NCBI RefSeq assembly: GCF_051622035.1
Contig: NC_135362.1
Coordinates: forward strand, 29,323,001-29,387,000
Length of the DNA: 64,000 nt
DNA from: Arctopsyche grandis
Taxonomy: Eukaryota; Arthropoda; Insecta; Trichoptera; Hydropsychidae
Direction of reading: 5' to 3'
Shown: positions 48,480 through 59,967 of the stretch, piece after piece
How the letters are laid out: each line of letters begins with the position of its first letter
Position numbering within the stretch: the first letter of the stretch is position 1
Notes under the pieces: generated by a model
Seen by the model: only the letters and a program-made list of their open reading frames with translations
Told to the model about the DNA's origin: nothing
The model's database searches: none
Position numbers and translations under genes: made by a program

Positions 48480-49470
48480 TCAGTCACATATTGATGATGC
48501 TGGAGGAAATCGTTATGATTCAATTGAAAGAGTTCATTACTATAAATGATTGTTTGGTTGTGGAACAGTCTGGATTTAGAGTGAAACATTCAACAGAAAC
48601 CGCTATCCAATTGGTGGTTTCTGATTGGATGGAGGCGATGGATGAATCTAGCATGGTTGTTGGAGCAGTTTTTCTAGATTTTAAGCGAACGTTCGAGACA
48701 GTAGATAGGAATATTTTATTACAAAAATTATATAAGTTAGGAATAAATGGTATGGTATTAAAGTGGCTTCAATCATACTTAAATAATAGAAGGCAAATAG
48801 TAAAAATTGATAAGGTGTTATCCTCTGAATTTGTAACACCTCATGGAGTCCAAATTGGGACCCTTATTATTTATACTATATATAAATGATATTGTTAAGG
48901 TAATTAAGATGTGTAAAATACATTTGTTTGCAGATGATACATTGATATATATATAATTGGAAAGAATGTTGATGTAATGTCTGAGATTTTAAATATAGAA
49001 TTAAATTATTTGAATGACTGGCTGTGTGAAAATAAATTAAAGTTGAATGTGAATAAAACAAAAATGATGTGGTTGAATGGTAAAAATAAAAATATATTGA
49101 ATGAAATTAGAATTGATGATACGTTAATTGAAAAAGTTGAAAATATAAAATACTTAGGTGTATACATATATTCAGGACTAAATTTTAAAATGCACGCTGA
49201 CTATATAATAAAAAAAATGGCTAGAAAAGTTGGTGTATTATGTAGATTAAGAAATATTTTAAGTAAAAAAAGTAAAATTTTAGTGTTTAATTCAATTGTC
49301 TTGCCACATGTGGTTTATTGTGCCACTGTGCTTAATTTGTTTAGTGGCCAAGATTTAGAAAAAATGCAAAAAATACAGAATAAAGCTATGAGAGCTATTT
49401 TGAATGAGAGTAGATTTAAGTTAATTAGAAATTTTAGAGCTAAGTATAATAATTAAGATGTATTTTTAAA
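48480..49470 (+). mobile_element. CR1-like LINE reverse transcriptase fragment
   Basis: The first frame (to 48889) has QSGFRVKHSTETAIQLV, AVFLDFKRTFETVDRNIL and WLQSYLNNRRQIVKI. After a shift near 48860 the sequence continues LLFILYINDIVK and HLFADDTLIYI. A second frame (48977-49456) has LNDWLCENKLKLNVNKTKMM, YLGVYI and VLPHVVYCATVLNLF. These are RT motifs in order, including FADD, so most of the palm and thumb is present but broken by a small deletion at about 48860 and another at about 48950. 5'-truncated; same family as 33030-33545. Confidence 0.88.
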
Positions 49471-49529
49471 TTAGCTTGATAGCTAAAATATATATAAATA
49501 AATAAATATTATCATTTGCAAATTATAAA

Positions 49530-50110
49530 AAAGTAATTAATATTTTGTTGCACCTCCTTTTTTTCACTGATTTTATTCGACTAGGCATAGAATCTATTAA
49601 AGTGTATTCAATTCCAATTGGAAAATCTTCATACCACACTTTTTCTATTATTTATTTTAATGATTTGAGATAGCCATCCATAATTTTTCTATCGGATTTA
49701 AATCGGGACTATTCCCAGGCCATGGAAGCGTCTTTACACCCATTTCTTGCAAATAATACCGATCCAAAAAAAAAGTAACAAAATTATTTCAGTTTTTTGA
49801 TCGAAATTTGTCAATGACAATAAATAAAATTATTACACACTAATTTAGCCCGATGACAAGGCGCAGAATCGTAAAATATCAAAAGAGTTCTTTAAAGCAT
49901 AATTTATTAGACATATTATGTTCGATAGCTACCATATGCGAATTCAGTGGGTCAAACTTAGTAAAGATTGGTTAGTCTCCGCTCTGGGAACTCAAAAACG
50001 TGATTTTTTGTTGCTCAGTGTAACAATCAGCTGGATGATTTTTTTTTGTTACTATTAGTGGAATAACTTATCATGACTACAAACTCCTTTAATGACTCAA
50101 ACTGACACTT
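49530..50110 (-). pseudogene. Tc1-like transposase remnant
   Basis: On the minus strand, in broken frames, DSAPCHRAKLV is followed by YYLQEMGVKTLPWPGNSPDL, NPIEKLWMAIS and, further on, IDSMPSRIKSV. These are the second catalytic Asp block, the LPWP-SPDLNPIE block and the SMPRRI block of Tc1 transposases. Multiple frameshifts; inactive. Confidence 0.8.
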
Positions 50111-51282
50111 CTTTTAATTCGTGGCCATACATTACCTTTATCTGAGCACTGCAATGACGAGGAAAACTTTTAGAATAAAAAAATAAAGCTGCAAGACAGA
50201 AAAAAAGTCTGACACCGAAGATTGAATGCCATTCATACTATGATTTCACCTGAGATTTCGCCTAAAAAGGGGTTCCTCTGCCAAAAAAGACCCCACGTCC
50301 AAGTCTGATTGGACTTGGACAGATAATAACTACCCTCCCTGCATGATGAATGGTCGTTATATGGGGGAGACCTCGCCAGGAGGTCTGAAAGACCACGTGT
50401 CTAATATTATAATACGTACATCATTATAGGGGTACCCACACGTGCCGCAATTCTATTATGCATTGTTGATACCTTGAAACCGGTCGTTATCATTTTATCT
50501 GTTTTAAGTGTATGTTTAAATATTTTTACGCATATATCTATCGCTTGGGGTAGAATTATATAATTTATTTATTCATATTATATATAAAAAGTCTTGGTTT
50601 AAAATACATGCATTATTAAATAATATGATCGCGAGGTTTCCGACAGCTTAGTACGTATTTAGAATAGATTAAAAATAATATAAAAAATAAATAAATGAAT
50701 AATTTTATTTATTCACAAATGACTAGATAGTGTTTGGTAATACATTTAAATATAATTAAAAACTTTTATAGCCGAGTTCATGAATTAGTCAAAAAATAAT
50801 CGATCAGTTTTAAAATAATTATTACAAATAATGGTTAGTCACACAATAGAAATATATATTTCCAATGATAGGCTACTTTTTAAAAACAGAATGATTGATA
50901 ATTTAAATATTCGTTTAAAATATATTGTACCAAATCAAACATACATATATTTAAATAAAATAATATTTTCACTTCCGGTTGATTTATTTTGATGCAAATT
51001 TATCATTATAATCAATTTATCTGCATACAGCATGTATGTATACTTTGAGTGAATCATAATTGCTATTTAATTATAGTAAAATTCATATTAGAGTATCTAA
51101 GGCAAAAATTTTGAACTTATTCAAAAACAAAATAAGAGTTTAATTTTACTTCCGGTGGAACGATTTTGATGAAATTCTTATCGTAAATTATTATTATCAT
51201 GAATATTATAAACAAATAAGATTTGGGCGATGAAAATCATCTTAGCGTGATTTAAGTGAAAAATACTGACGGCTCGATAGAG
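50111..51282. other. 3' flank of the bHLH gene
   Basis: AT-rich with two ACTTCCGGT blocks (about 50970 and 51150) resembling the dispersed repeat at 24180. The 3' UTR of the bHLH gene lies at the right end. No other gene was seen. Confidence 0.4.
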
Positions 51283-51969
51283 TCACAATTCACAATTAGA
51301 ACTAGAATATAATGCATTGAAATTAGTGAAAGGGTGGTAAGATACGACGTCGAGCAAATTTTTCAATTCTTTTATGTAATGAATGGCGCCTTTCAAAGTC
51401 TTCAGCTTGCTCAGTCGCCGGGTTGGTGCAACGTTTGGGGTGGTTTGAGGAACTACTCTCCTCAATTTCAAGAAAGCACTGCTCACCGCTTTCACTCTCC
51501 TCCTCTCCCTGGCGTTTCTTCCTACTCTTCCTCTCGTAGCTGACCTGCTGCCTCTTTTTCTTCTAGCAGCTTTCTTCGAATCGTATCCTACATCGCCCTG
51601 TTCCACGAACGGCGACTGTCCATCTTGGTGGAATTCCGCTTTGTCGTACGTAAAAAATCCTCCTTTCATTTGGCAATGGCCGTATCTGATTTCTGGTGCG
51701 TGTTCTCCTTCCGATGAATGGCTCGAGGACTCTTCCAAAGCTGGCAGACGGCTCCAGCTGTCCGCCATGTCCGCATACTCCTGGGTACACCTGACGGGCC
51801 ACCACATACCTTCAGACTGGCATATTGTTCTCGCTTCAATGGGACAATGAGCCCTTTGCGGCTGCGGCGATGTCTTTGCTTCGTATATCTTCTGCTGATC
51901 TCCGCCGATGATGTTCCGATTCATCAAAACGAAATCTCGTGCCAACTCCGCTCTCAGATTTCCCGACAT
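51283..51969 (-). CDS. Achaete-scute-like bHLH transcription factor
   Basis: An intronless 228-aa frame. Residues about 141-160 form a basic region (SATRGRVGRNARERRRVK) with the E-box-reading Glu at 155. Helix 1 runs about 161-174 (AVSSAFLKLRRVVP), the loop about 175-187, and helix 2 about 188-207 (KLKTLKGAIHYIKELKNLL). The RN-RER-RVK-V--F pattern is that of the achaete-scute family rather than atonal, twist or Hes. Family members are nuclear, dimerise with Daughterless/E proteins and drive proneural or related fates. The lack of introns also fits. Oddities: the loop is longer than usual, helix 1 has SS where NN or NN-like residues are usual, and I see no canonical acidic C-terminal ASC motif. 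It could therefore be a divergent ASH paralogue. The ATG at 51969 is the first of the frame; a TATA-like element lies 290 bases upstream. Confidence 0.85.
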   Translation of the reverse strand: MSGNLRAELARDFVLMNRNIIGGDQQKIYEAKTSPQPQRAHCPIEARTICQSEGMWWPVRCTQEYADMADSWSRLPALEESSSHSSEGEHAPEIRYGHCQMKGGFFTYDKAEFHQDGQSPFVEQGDVGYDSKKAARRKRGSRSATRGRVGRNARERRRVKAVSSAFLKLRRVVPQTTPNVAPTRRLSKLKTLKGAIHYIKELKNLLDVVSYHPFTNFNALYSSSNCEL

Positions 51970-52232
51970 TGTCCTGGAGGATCTTCTTCATTCAAACACT
52001 CCCCTTTGTATCGCGAACCGTTGTCTGATTTTTTCCTCTCGATCTTCCTTTAATTGTTGTCCAATGACAGTTCGGTGCACATTTCAACATGAGATACCGG
52101 ATACTTTGGCAGCACGCGTCACCGTATCGTATTTCAGTCAAAATACTCGTTCGATGATTTTGAAAGGTAGTCTATGATACTTTTGGCAAATGCAGTATCG
52201 CGTTCGCAGGGAACAAACCAGTCGACGAACTA

Positions 52233-52260
52233 TGAACGACTGACTTCTGTTGGTTTTATA
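52233..52260 (-). promoter_or_regulatory. Possible core promoter of the bHLH gene
   Basis: On the minus strand TATAAAAC starts at 52260 and an initiator-like TTCATAG has its A at 52233, 27 bases downstream. The implied leader is about 265 bases. Confidence 0.35.
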
Positions 52261-52389
52261 TTTAGTCAATGTTTTACCGATGTTCCTGTGGTGTAAGTAT
52301 TAACTGCTAAATACATTATTATCTTTAGGTATCACCCCTTGCTCGATCATCGGCTCATGGAGAAGTGAAGCACGCCAAACAGTTTAAGT

Positions 52390-52839
52390 TTTGAATAAAT
52401 ATTTATTTATTTTATGTTACATTCTATACCAGGAAGGCCTTACAGGTAAATCCCAATGCGCCTTCCTGATCAATTACAAACAATACAGCATTTTTATTTT
52501 ATTATACAAGTCGCTGAATTACGAGACACTGACTTAAACTCGCAAATTAACGAGACATCTATGAATTGTACATTAATCATACTCAAATAGTGGTGACATA
52601 GTAGGTAGGAAGGATTTTCAGCCAATTTTTACTCGGGAACCGTTTCAACAATAAAATCAGAGAAAATTGGCAAACTCTGATAGGAAACGATCGACCAGGA
52701 GTCACAAATATCCAGGTCTGACCAGCAGCATTACAGATATACTCAGAAAAATTATTTTCAATCGAGGTCAGCTCATGGGATTGAACCCGGCGCCTCTCGG
52801 TGCTAAGCAGAAGCTTAACGACCGAGCTATGCTGCTGGC
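52390..52839 (-). mobile_element. tRNA-derived SINE, full length, copy 5
   Basis: Minus strand: GCCAGCAGCATAGCTCGGTCG (A box), GGGTTCAATCCCATGAGC (B box), the CGATCGTTTCCTATCAGAG body, the CCTGTAAGGCCTTCCTGG tail hairpin and an (AAAT)n end at 52390-52415. Nearly identical layout to the plus copy at 42736-43142. Confidence 0.8.
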
Positions 52840-53772
52840 TTAGTCCATATTGAACTCTAAAACATTAAAAATCTAATTTTAACTAAAAAGTATCTGTAAT
52901 TATGATGGGTCACAAATTATTGCATTACAGTCTGGGCGAATTATTGCTGCGGCTACCCACTTCTATTCATCAATAAACAATACATACCAGTGGTGGCTCG
53001 TGATAATTCAGCACAAATGAATCATTGGGCTGTACTAGCTCGTTAACCATACCGGGGACCGAATTCGAACAAAACTGGGAGGGCTGCAGCCCGCACCCCA
53101 CATGGAAGAGTCGCCACTGATACGTACATATGTATGTATGTGTACATTCAATAGATGGAACTGCTTTACCGACTGTATTTTAATTTAATTATTATTTATT
53201 ATTATAATTTTGTTTTATATACTTACTTCATCCTTATTTATAAAACATCATCGTAGCTATCGCTTGAAATTACAATTTATTGTAATTAAGTGCAATTACA
53301 TAAATAAAGCGTTTCTGTATTGTAGCATTTCATATTATATAATGTATAGTTTTACCTAAAGGCTCCAGCCCTTTCCAGTTCATTTTCTTTCCAGCTCATT
53401 TCCAGTTTATTGATGTCTGCAACTTTATAAACAATCTTCGTAAAATCGAATAGAAAGATGAAATGTTTGATAGTGCTAGCCCTTTGTCCGCATTAGCTAG
53501 TGCTGCGCTAATAAGCATGGCGTCTATAGCAGTCATCCACGTGGAAAATGTGAAGCAACAGACACAACGTACGTACTGCTTTTTGTTATTATTAAATATA
53601 ATGAAGTTGCAGAAGTTCAAATATTTAGAATGTGGTTTGAATCATTTAGGCAGAACAATATACATCCAATCATTGGTTAGAACACTTACAAACATAATTC
53701 TCATCTTAATTGATAGTTTGATTGTCCAATAATACCAGTGATTCGTCTACTTATTCTTATTCTTATAGTACA
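52840..53772. other. Intergenic, no called gene
   Basis: A repeat-like GGTGGCTCGTGATAATTCAG...GCAGCCCGCACCCCACA segment lies at about 52985-53120. The rest is AT-rich. The open frames near 53396-53732 have no recognised domain. Confidence 0.35.
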
Positions 53773-54344
53773 CTAGTTGTTTTACCCGGCTTCGCTCAGT
53801 ATTTGTAATATAAACAGTTTGATTTTGATTTTTAAAGTTACAGTAGGTTTTTATTATTACTAAATTATGTTCACAATACATCTTATATCTATTTTAATAG
53901 CTACTGATCTACTGATCATTTTCTATTTTACAATTTTAATTTAATTTTGTTAGTAATCATAGTATTATATTATTCTAATGTTAATGTACAGCATAATAGG
54001 AAAAAGAGCTCAAAAACCTATTTACAATTCTTATAAATGCTGATAATACATCTAATACATAATATTAATTAAAGACTCTCTAAAATCGATGACCTAAAGC
54101 AGATTGATTGTGTTTAGGTAATCCGTGTTGTATATAAACAGTTTAAACATGGCGAATCTAATAATAAATATAATTTTTTTTTTTTTTTAATTTATTTCAA
54201 TCGAAAAAAAAAACATTTAACCAATCGAATCGTCGTCATAGAAACTTTGACTTGTTTTTGAAGTTCCCAAACAAAAATACTTACATATATACATACATAC
54301 TTACATACTTGCATACAAAGTCTCTTTCGAAATTATATATTAGA
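53773..54344 (-). mobile_element. Helitron with nested LINE 3' fragment
   Basis: Minus strand: starts TCTAATATATAATTTCG after A at the 54344 end and ends ACAACTAG before T at the 53773 end, as in the element at 46337-47632. An insertion of 311 bases (53821-54131) flanked by a 13-base duplication splits it. Confidence 0.78.
53821..54131 (-). mobile_element. Severely 5'-truncated Jockey-like LINE
   Basis: Matches the last codons and 3' UTR of the LINE at 28866-29775, including the ATTTTTAAAAATCAAAATC-type end. ATATAAACAGTTT flanks both sides (53808-53820, 54132-54144), proving insertion by target-primed reverse transcription into the Helitron. Confidence 0.85.
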
Positions 54345-55524
54345 TATATACATACTTCTTGTTACAACATTTGTCTTAGATATTTTATATCCTCTGCCTG
54401 GACTCTGTATCCATTATTACTATTTTGTAATGATACAATTTTTTTTTAAATTCTATTGTTGTTTTTTTTTTAAGTTCTACTTTATATCTACGCGAGTCTC
54501 GTTCAGACTAATATATATTCCGCCAATAGTTAAAACCCGCATACTGGTTAACAAATTTTCAAGGTGCAACGATACTCAAAGTATGTAAATTACATTTAAG
54601 GAAGAAAAATAAGTAAAGAAAATTTTACCATGTGTGTATGATATTTTACGCTTTATATTTATACATTTAAAAAATTGGTTTTAATTGTGGAAATATGTGT
54701 ATGTATTTTGGGAATCATATAGTGCGTGCGAGATTGACTATGTAATTTTAACAATAAATCAATCGAGCTGACGAACGTTGGATAAAAAATGATTCGTTCA
54801 TATGTCGATGTTGCACATTGAGGTGTGGACACCTGGTTTGCATGATTAATACCAGGTATTGTGTTCGAAGAATCCCTCAAACGGTTACACCCTCCCAAAA
54901 CAGATGCTTTGATGAACATGATTATTGCATACAAATTATAAATCTGAATTTTATTCAAATTACATACATAAATATCTATACCAGCCAATACCAATTGCTA
55001 AAATCAATGCTATCGCTGAAACCTTGTGACTTTTAAGTTCGTGAAAAATAATTAACAAATTACTAGAGGTGCACACTTTTAGCACTTTGTGACAATACAT
55101 GTAATTTCTCGTATTATCATTCGCTGGTGATTATCATTAAGTTTTAAATTATATGATATGTATTTCATAAATTGTGCTAAGAAGTATTGAAAAGATTTAT
55201 TTGAAAATGTATAATATATTATGCTTAGATTGTATATTCTAATCGTTAAAACGCTAAAATTTAAAAAAAAATGTAGATGCTAATATTATTAAATATACAA
55301 AAAATAAACAGTTAAAAACGCTACCTGTACTAATTTCCATACAGAAAATTAATTGTAAGTGCTAAATTCATTTTTATCGTGCAGTTTGATCTTATCGTCA
55401 TCCATACATTTTCTTTTTACAAGGTTTATATTAGTTTTTTTAATTCAACATAAGATTCAACATGTCAATAATTAAAATTGATGATATTTTTAAATTAGTT
55501 TTAGTCAGTTTATTAGTTCATTAT
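54345..55524. other. Intergenic upstream of the Jockey LINE
   Basis: AT-rich. No gene or recognisable element. Confidence 0.4.
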
Positions 55525-55535
55525 ATGTACATATT

Positions 55536-55567
55536 AGTTCGTCGCCGTACACGGTTGCAATCGGTCG
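55536..55567 (+). promoter_or_regulatory. Internal Inr/DPE promoter of the Jockey LINE
   Basis: An initiator-like TTAGTTC has its A at 55536. GGTCG at 55563-55567 occupies exactly +28 to +32 and fits the DPE consensus RGWYV. No TATA box precedes it. This is the known internal promoter design of Jockey-type LINEs. Confidence 0.65.
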
Positions 55568-55748
55568 ATGTGCGTTATCGCCTTATCGCGTTCGATATAA
55601 CATTTATAAATTTTATAAATATATAATAATTATTATAATAAAATTTAAAGTTGCAATAATATAATATAATAAGTGAATATACAACAACAAAATCAAACTG
55701 TTGCCGCGCTGTCACCGGCGCGGCGCAGTTTTGCACCCGTTCTGAAAA

Positions 55749-57140
55749 ATGAACACAGATAATCCAGTGCCACTGGCGCAGCAGTACGATCCGTATGATC
55801 AACTTACACATATATGCCAACAATATGAAATCAGATGCAAACAATATGAGATAACTATAACCGATTTAAAGAAAAGAATTGAAACAATGGAAAAAAAATC
55901 CAGGCCTTCTACATCTATTCTAAATAGGAGCAAAAGTCTTGACAATATGAATAAAGACTACCACACGGATGAAGAAGAACTTGAAAATGAACTTAGCCAA
56001 AATGCAGAGAAAAGAAGTAAAAAAAGAAAAATAGATAAAGTATTATCTTCCCCGCAAAATAACCTGAAAGAAACACAAAAACAGCAAACCAATAAACCTA
56101 ACAAACAACCACTTCCACCACCTATTTATGTGAGCAATGTTATTGACTTCAATAAGTTTAGAGCTCATCTATTATCAACAACAGAAACACCACCCATTCA
56201 ATGCCAATTTAAATTAATTTCAAATAATAGTATCAAAATCACTACACAAACCGAAGAAGATTATCGCAAAATCAAAAAAACACTAAATGATTTAAAACAA
56301 CGTGAATGTAAAGACAACGAAAACCCCCTTCACAATCTAGAGTACCACACCTATCAACTCAAGAATGAAAGGTGCTATAGAGTGGTTGTTAGAGGTTTAC
56401 CGCCATCAACAGACGTTAATGAAATAAAAGATTCTTTCAAAGATAAAGGATATGAAGTGGCCAATGTGGCAAATATTATGAAGAAATTTACAACCGATGG
56501 TGAAAGACAAATAAAACATTTCCCACTATTTTTTGTAGACCTGGTGCCAAAAGAAAACTGCAAAGAAGTATATGGTATTAAAGAACTTCTACATTGCAGA
56601 GTAACAATTGAACCACCAATGAAAGTAAAAGACATCCCTCAGTGTACAAACTGTCAACAACTTGGGCATACAAAAAATTTTTGCAATCGACAACCTAAAT
56701 GCGTCAAATGTGCCGCAGACCATCACACAACAAAATGCAACAAGCAGAAAAATGTTCCCCCAACTTGTGCCCTGTGTGGCCAGCAAGGACATCCAGCTAG
56801 CTACAGGGGGTGTGAGGTCTATAAAAAAAAGATAAAAGCATCACAACCCAAAAAGGTAACAGTAACACAACGCGTACAACAAAATCAAATTGAAGTTGTT
56901 GATAAACAAACAACTGTGGACAAAACATATAGTGAAGCAGCTAAGTCCCAAGCAGACAAAAGCAAACAAGATATCGGGCAGGAAAATAAATCAACTGAAC
57001 CTACCATCGGTGGCATGATGCAGTTGCTATGTGACTTTCAAACTGAAATAAAACACCAACTCAACTGGCTCATAACCAGAGTGGAAAAAATTGAAAATCA
57101 GTGCAAATCACCAAGTAAACATAATAAAAATGACAGATAA
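55749..57140 (+). CDS. Jockey LINE ORF1 (gag-like, zinc-knuckle protein)
   Basis: 463 aa, uninterrupted. The N-terminal part is charged, with a coiled-coil-like stretch (about 20-50) and a basic KKRKIDK nuclear-signal-like segment (about 95). A PRE_C2HC-type domain (about 210-290: YRVVVRGLPPSTDVNEIKD) precedes three CCHC knuckles at about 297-360. They are CTNCQQLGHTKNFC, CVKCAADHHTTKC and CALCGQQGHPASYRGC, the spacing series typical of Jockey-clade gags. It binds the element RNA and forms the ribonucleoprotein particle. The start is the first ATG of the frame after the 5' UTR. The stop overlaps the ORF2 start by 11 bases, suggesting coupled re-initiation. Confidence 0.93.
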   Translation: MNTDNPVPLAQQYDPYDQLTHICQQYEIRCKQYEITITDLKKRIETMEKKSRPSTSILNRSKSLDNMNKDYHTDEEELENELSQNAEKRSKKRKIDKVLSSPQNNLKETQKQQTNKPNKQPLPPPIYVSNVIDFNKFRAHLLSTTETPPIQCQFKLISNNSIKITTQTEEDYRKIKKTLNDLKQRECKDNENPLHNLEYHTYQLKNERCYRVVVRGLPPSTDVNEIKDSFKDKGYEVANVANIMKKFTTDGERQIKHFPLFFVDLVPKENCKEVYGIKELLHCRVTIEPPMKVKDIPQCTNCQQLGHTKNFCNRQPKCVKCAADHHTTKCNKQKNVPPTCALCGQQGHPASYRGCEVYKKKIKASQPKKVTVTQRVQQNQIEVVDKQTTVDKTYSEAAKSQADKSKQDIGQENKSTEPTIGGMMQLLCDFQTEIKHQLNWLITRVEKIENQCKSPSKHNKNDR

Positions 57141-59789
57141 TTCCCTACGCATATTAACATGGAATGCAAACGGACTCAATCAGAGAGTCCATGAACTTGA
57201 AGTGTTTCTAAAGACAAACAACATCGATCTAGCACTAATATCAGAAACACACTTTTCACAAAGAAGTTACATAAAGATAAACGGATACTCGGCTTATTGG
57301 ACAACACATCCTAGTGAACGAGCTCGCGGTGGTACTGCTATTTTAATCAAAAAAAATATCCAGCACTTCGAACAAAAAGATATCAGAGAACCATTCATGC
57401 AAGCTACTATCATCACAATTAAATATGGCAATGCTGACTTAAATATTGCTGCAGCATATTGTCCTCCAAAGCATACCATCACAAAATACCAATTTATAAA
57501 CATCTTTAATTCCCTTGGGCCAAGATTTATTATTGGAGGAGACTACAACGTTAAACATACAGCTTGGGGATCACGACTTATAACTCCTGGTAAAGGAAAC
57601 AACCTTCTATACGCGATTCAGAGCTCCTCGTGCGAGTATCATTCCTCACAAAAACCAACCTTCTGGCCGACCGACAGTAAAAAGGTACCAGATTTAATTG
57701 ACTTTTTTATATCCAAAGGAATAGCCCCAAACCACATTGAGGTCGAAGGAATAGAGGACCTTACTTCTGATCACACACCAGTGCTAATGGCACTGAGCAC
57801 ACTGGTAATTAAAAGAATAAGGAGACAGAACCTGACAAATAAACGCACTAACTGGGATATGTTCAGGAAAAAACTAGACCAATCAATAAATTTAATAGTG
57901 AAACTTAAAACTATAGAAGATCTCGAACTACACACTCAAAATTTTATTGACTCTGTACGAGAGGCTGCGAAAGAAGCTACACCTGTACCAAAAGAAAAAC
58001 CAGACCAAATCATTAATTACCCCATGGAAATTAGACAATTGATTAAAGAAAGACGTAGAACAAGACGAATATGGCATAGAACCAGAAATATTGCAGACAA
58101 AAGAGAATTTAACCACATAAGTAACAAAGTTAACCGACTTATTAAAGAGCATAAACAAAATTGTTTTGAAAAATATTTGGAAGGTTTGGGCCCTGCAGCT
58201 GATAAAAATCACTCACTATGGAAAGCAACTAGGAAATTCAAACGACCAATTCTACAAATACCACCTCTGAAAAATGCGCAAGGAGAGTGGATAAGAAGCA
58301 ACAAAGAAAAAGCTGAGCTGTTTGCACAACACTTAGAGACAGTATTCCAACCACACAATATTCAATCTGATGCTGATTATACACCAATGTATCAACCACA
58401 GCAACTAATCAAAACTGTCACCCCTATGGAAGTAGCTAAAGAAATAGATGACAATATAAATCCTAAAAAGGCACCTGGAATTGACGAAATCTCACCGGGA
58501 CTATTCAAGGAACTTTCAAAAAAGGCTATTATCATGCTAACATACTTATACAATGCATGTTTCCGGCTCAAGCATGTGCCAGAGTGCTTCAAAACTGCTC
58601 AAATCATAATGTTGAAGAAACCTGAAAAGTCACCCGAACAAGTGACATCATACAGACCAATATCCTTGTTGCCTGCGATCTCTAAGCTATTCGAAAAACT
58701 ATTATTAAAAAGACTCAAGCCCTTAACCGATGTTCCCGACTTCCAATTTGGATTTAGGTCGAAACATTCTACCATCGATCAAGTGCACCGTGTTATTTCA
58801 AAAATAGAGCAATCGCTAGAGGAAAAAAAGTATTGTCCGGCTGTATTTCTTGATGTCTCACAGGCCTTCGACAGGGTATGGCACGAAGGACTTATCCACA
58901 AAATCAGCAAGTCATTACCTGGAAATTATGTCAAATTACTGGAATCATACTTATCCGGACGCAAATTCAGAGTTGCTCATGAGGAGGCATTCTCTAACTT
59001 TTTCACAGCCTCTGCAGGAGTACCACAGGGAAGCGTAATAGGGCCTATACTGTACCTGATATACACTGCTGACATCCCGACAAGCGAAGAGACATTCATT
59101 GGAACATTTGCAGATGACACAGTCATTATGTCATCGAGCGAGTCACAGAAGGAAGCATTTGAACGCCTGCAGCGTGCACTGGACAATATCAGCAAATGGA
59201 CCAAGGACTGGAAAATGAAACTCAACGAGCTAAAATCAATGCAGGTCACATTTGCACTGCGACGAAATAGTGTCAGCACTCAGACTTTCATAAACGGAAT
59301 CCAAGTTCCACAAGCTTTGTCAGCTAAATATTTAGGACTGCATCTTGACTCAAGGCTTACGTGGAGGCATCACATTAAAAAAAAATAGAACAGATTCGAA
59401 TTAAACAAAGAGAAATGCATTGGCTAATAGGAAGACACTCCAAATTAGACCTACAATGCAAAAAACTGATATACCAGGCAATCGTGAAGCCAATATGGAC
59501 ATATGGCATACAACTGTGGGGATGCAGTAAGCCATCCAATATCGAAAAAATGCAAAGATGTCAAAACCAGTTTTTGAGGATTATCACCGATGCATATCGC
59601 TTCGTCACAAATGAAGAGATCCACAAGGACCTTAAAATCAAAAAAGTAAAAGAAGTCATCCGAGAATGCGCCGGGAGGCACGAGTTGAGACTGCACCGTC
59701 ACCCTAACATAGAAGCGTTGCAGCTATTGGACACAACTCACCAGCAGAGGCGTTTAAAGCGAAAAAAGCCTCACGAATTGGTGTTCTGA
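57130..59789 (+). CDS. Jockey LINE ORF2 (endonuclease-reverse transcriptase), one frameshift
   Basis: Starts MTDNSLRILTWNANGLNQ; an in-frame upstream ATG at 57091 exists but the overlap start fits the family. An APE-type endonuclease fills about residues 1-230: N of WNANGL, E of LISETHF, GGDYN and SDHTPV are the catalytic blocks. The reverse transcriptase has YRPISLLPAISKLFEKLL, FGFRSKHSTIDQVH, FLDVSQAFDRVWH, GVPQGSVIGPILY and FADDTVI (about residue 660), then YLGLHLDSRLTWRHHI. The frame stops at 59388 in an A-run (59337-59385 region, nine A). It continues one frame over as EQIRIKQREMHWLIGRH, then YQAIVKPIWTYGIQLWG, to a natural stop at 59789. One missing A explains the break. Total would be about 886 aa. 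Confidence 0.92.
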
Positions 59790-59927
59790 ATGTGAGAGAT
59801 TCAGAAGCCCAATTCACAATTTTGGGGACGGAGTGATGATTCCGTAGTGCCCGTACATGATCTGAAGAGCAACGATATCGCTGGTGATGATTTATCGGGA
59901 ATCGATAAGATGGCACCAAAAAAAAAA

Positions 59928-59960
<33 letters not shown>

Positions 59961-59967
59961 TACATAT

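Larger units (their letters stand above)
55525..59967 (+). mobile_element. Jockey-clade LINE, near full length
   Basis: The element spans 55535-59957, flanked by the 10-base duplication ATGTACATAT (55525-55534 and 59958-59967; the first A of the right copy could belong to the A tail). It has a 214-base 5' UTR, ORF1 (gag), an 11-base-overlapping ORF2 (endonuclease plus reverse transcriptase), a 3' UTR of about 130 bases and an A-rich tail (59920-59957). Both ends, both genes and target duplication are present, so the insertion looks young. ORF2 has one frameshift. Confidence 0.92.
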
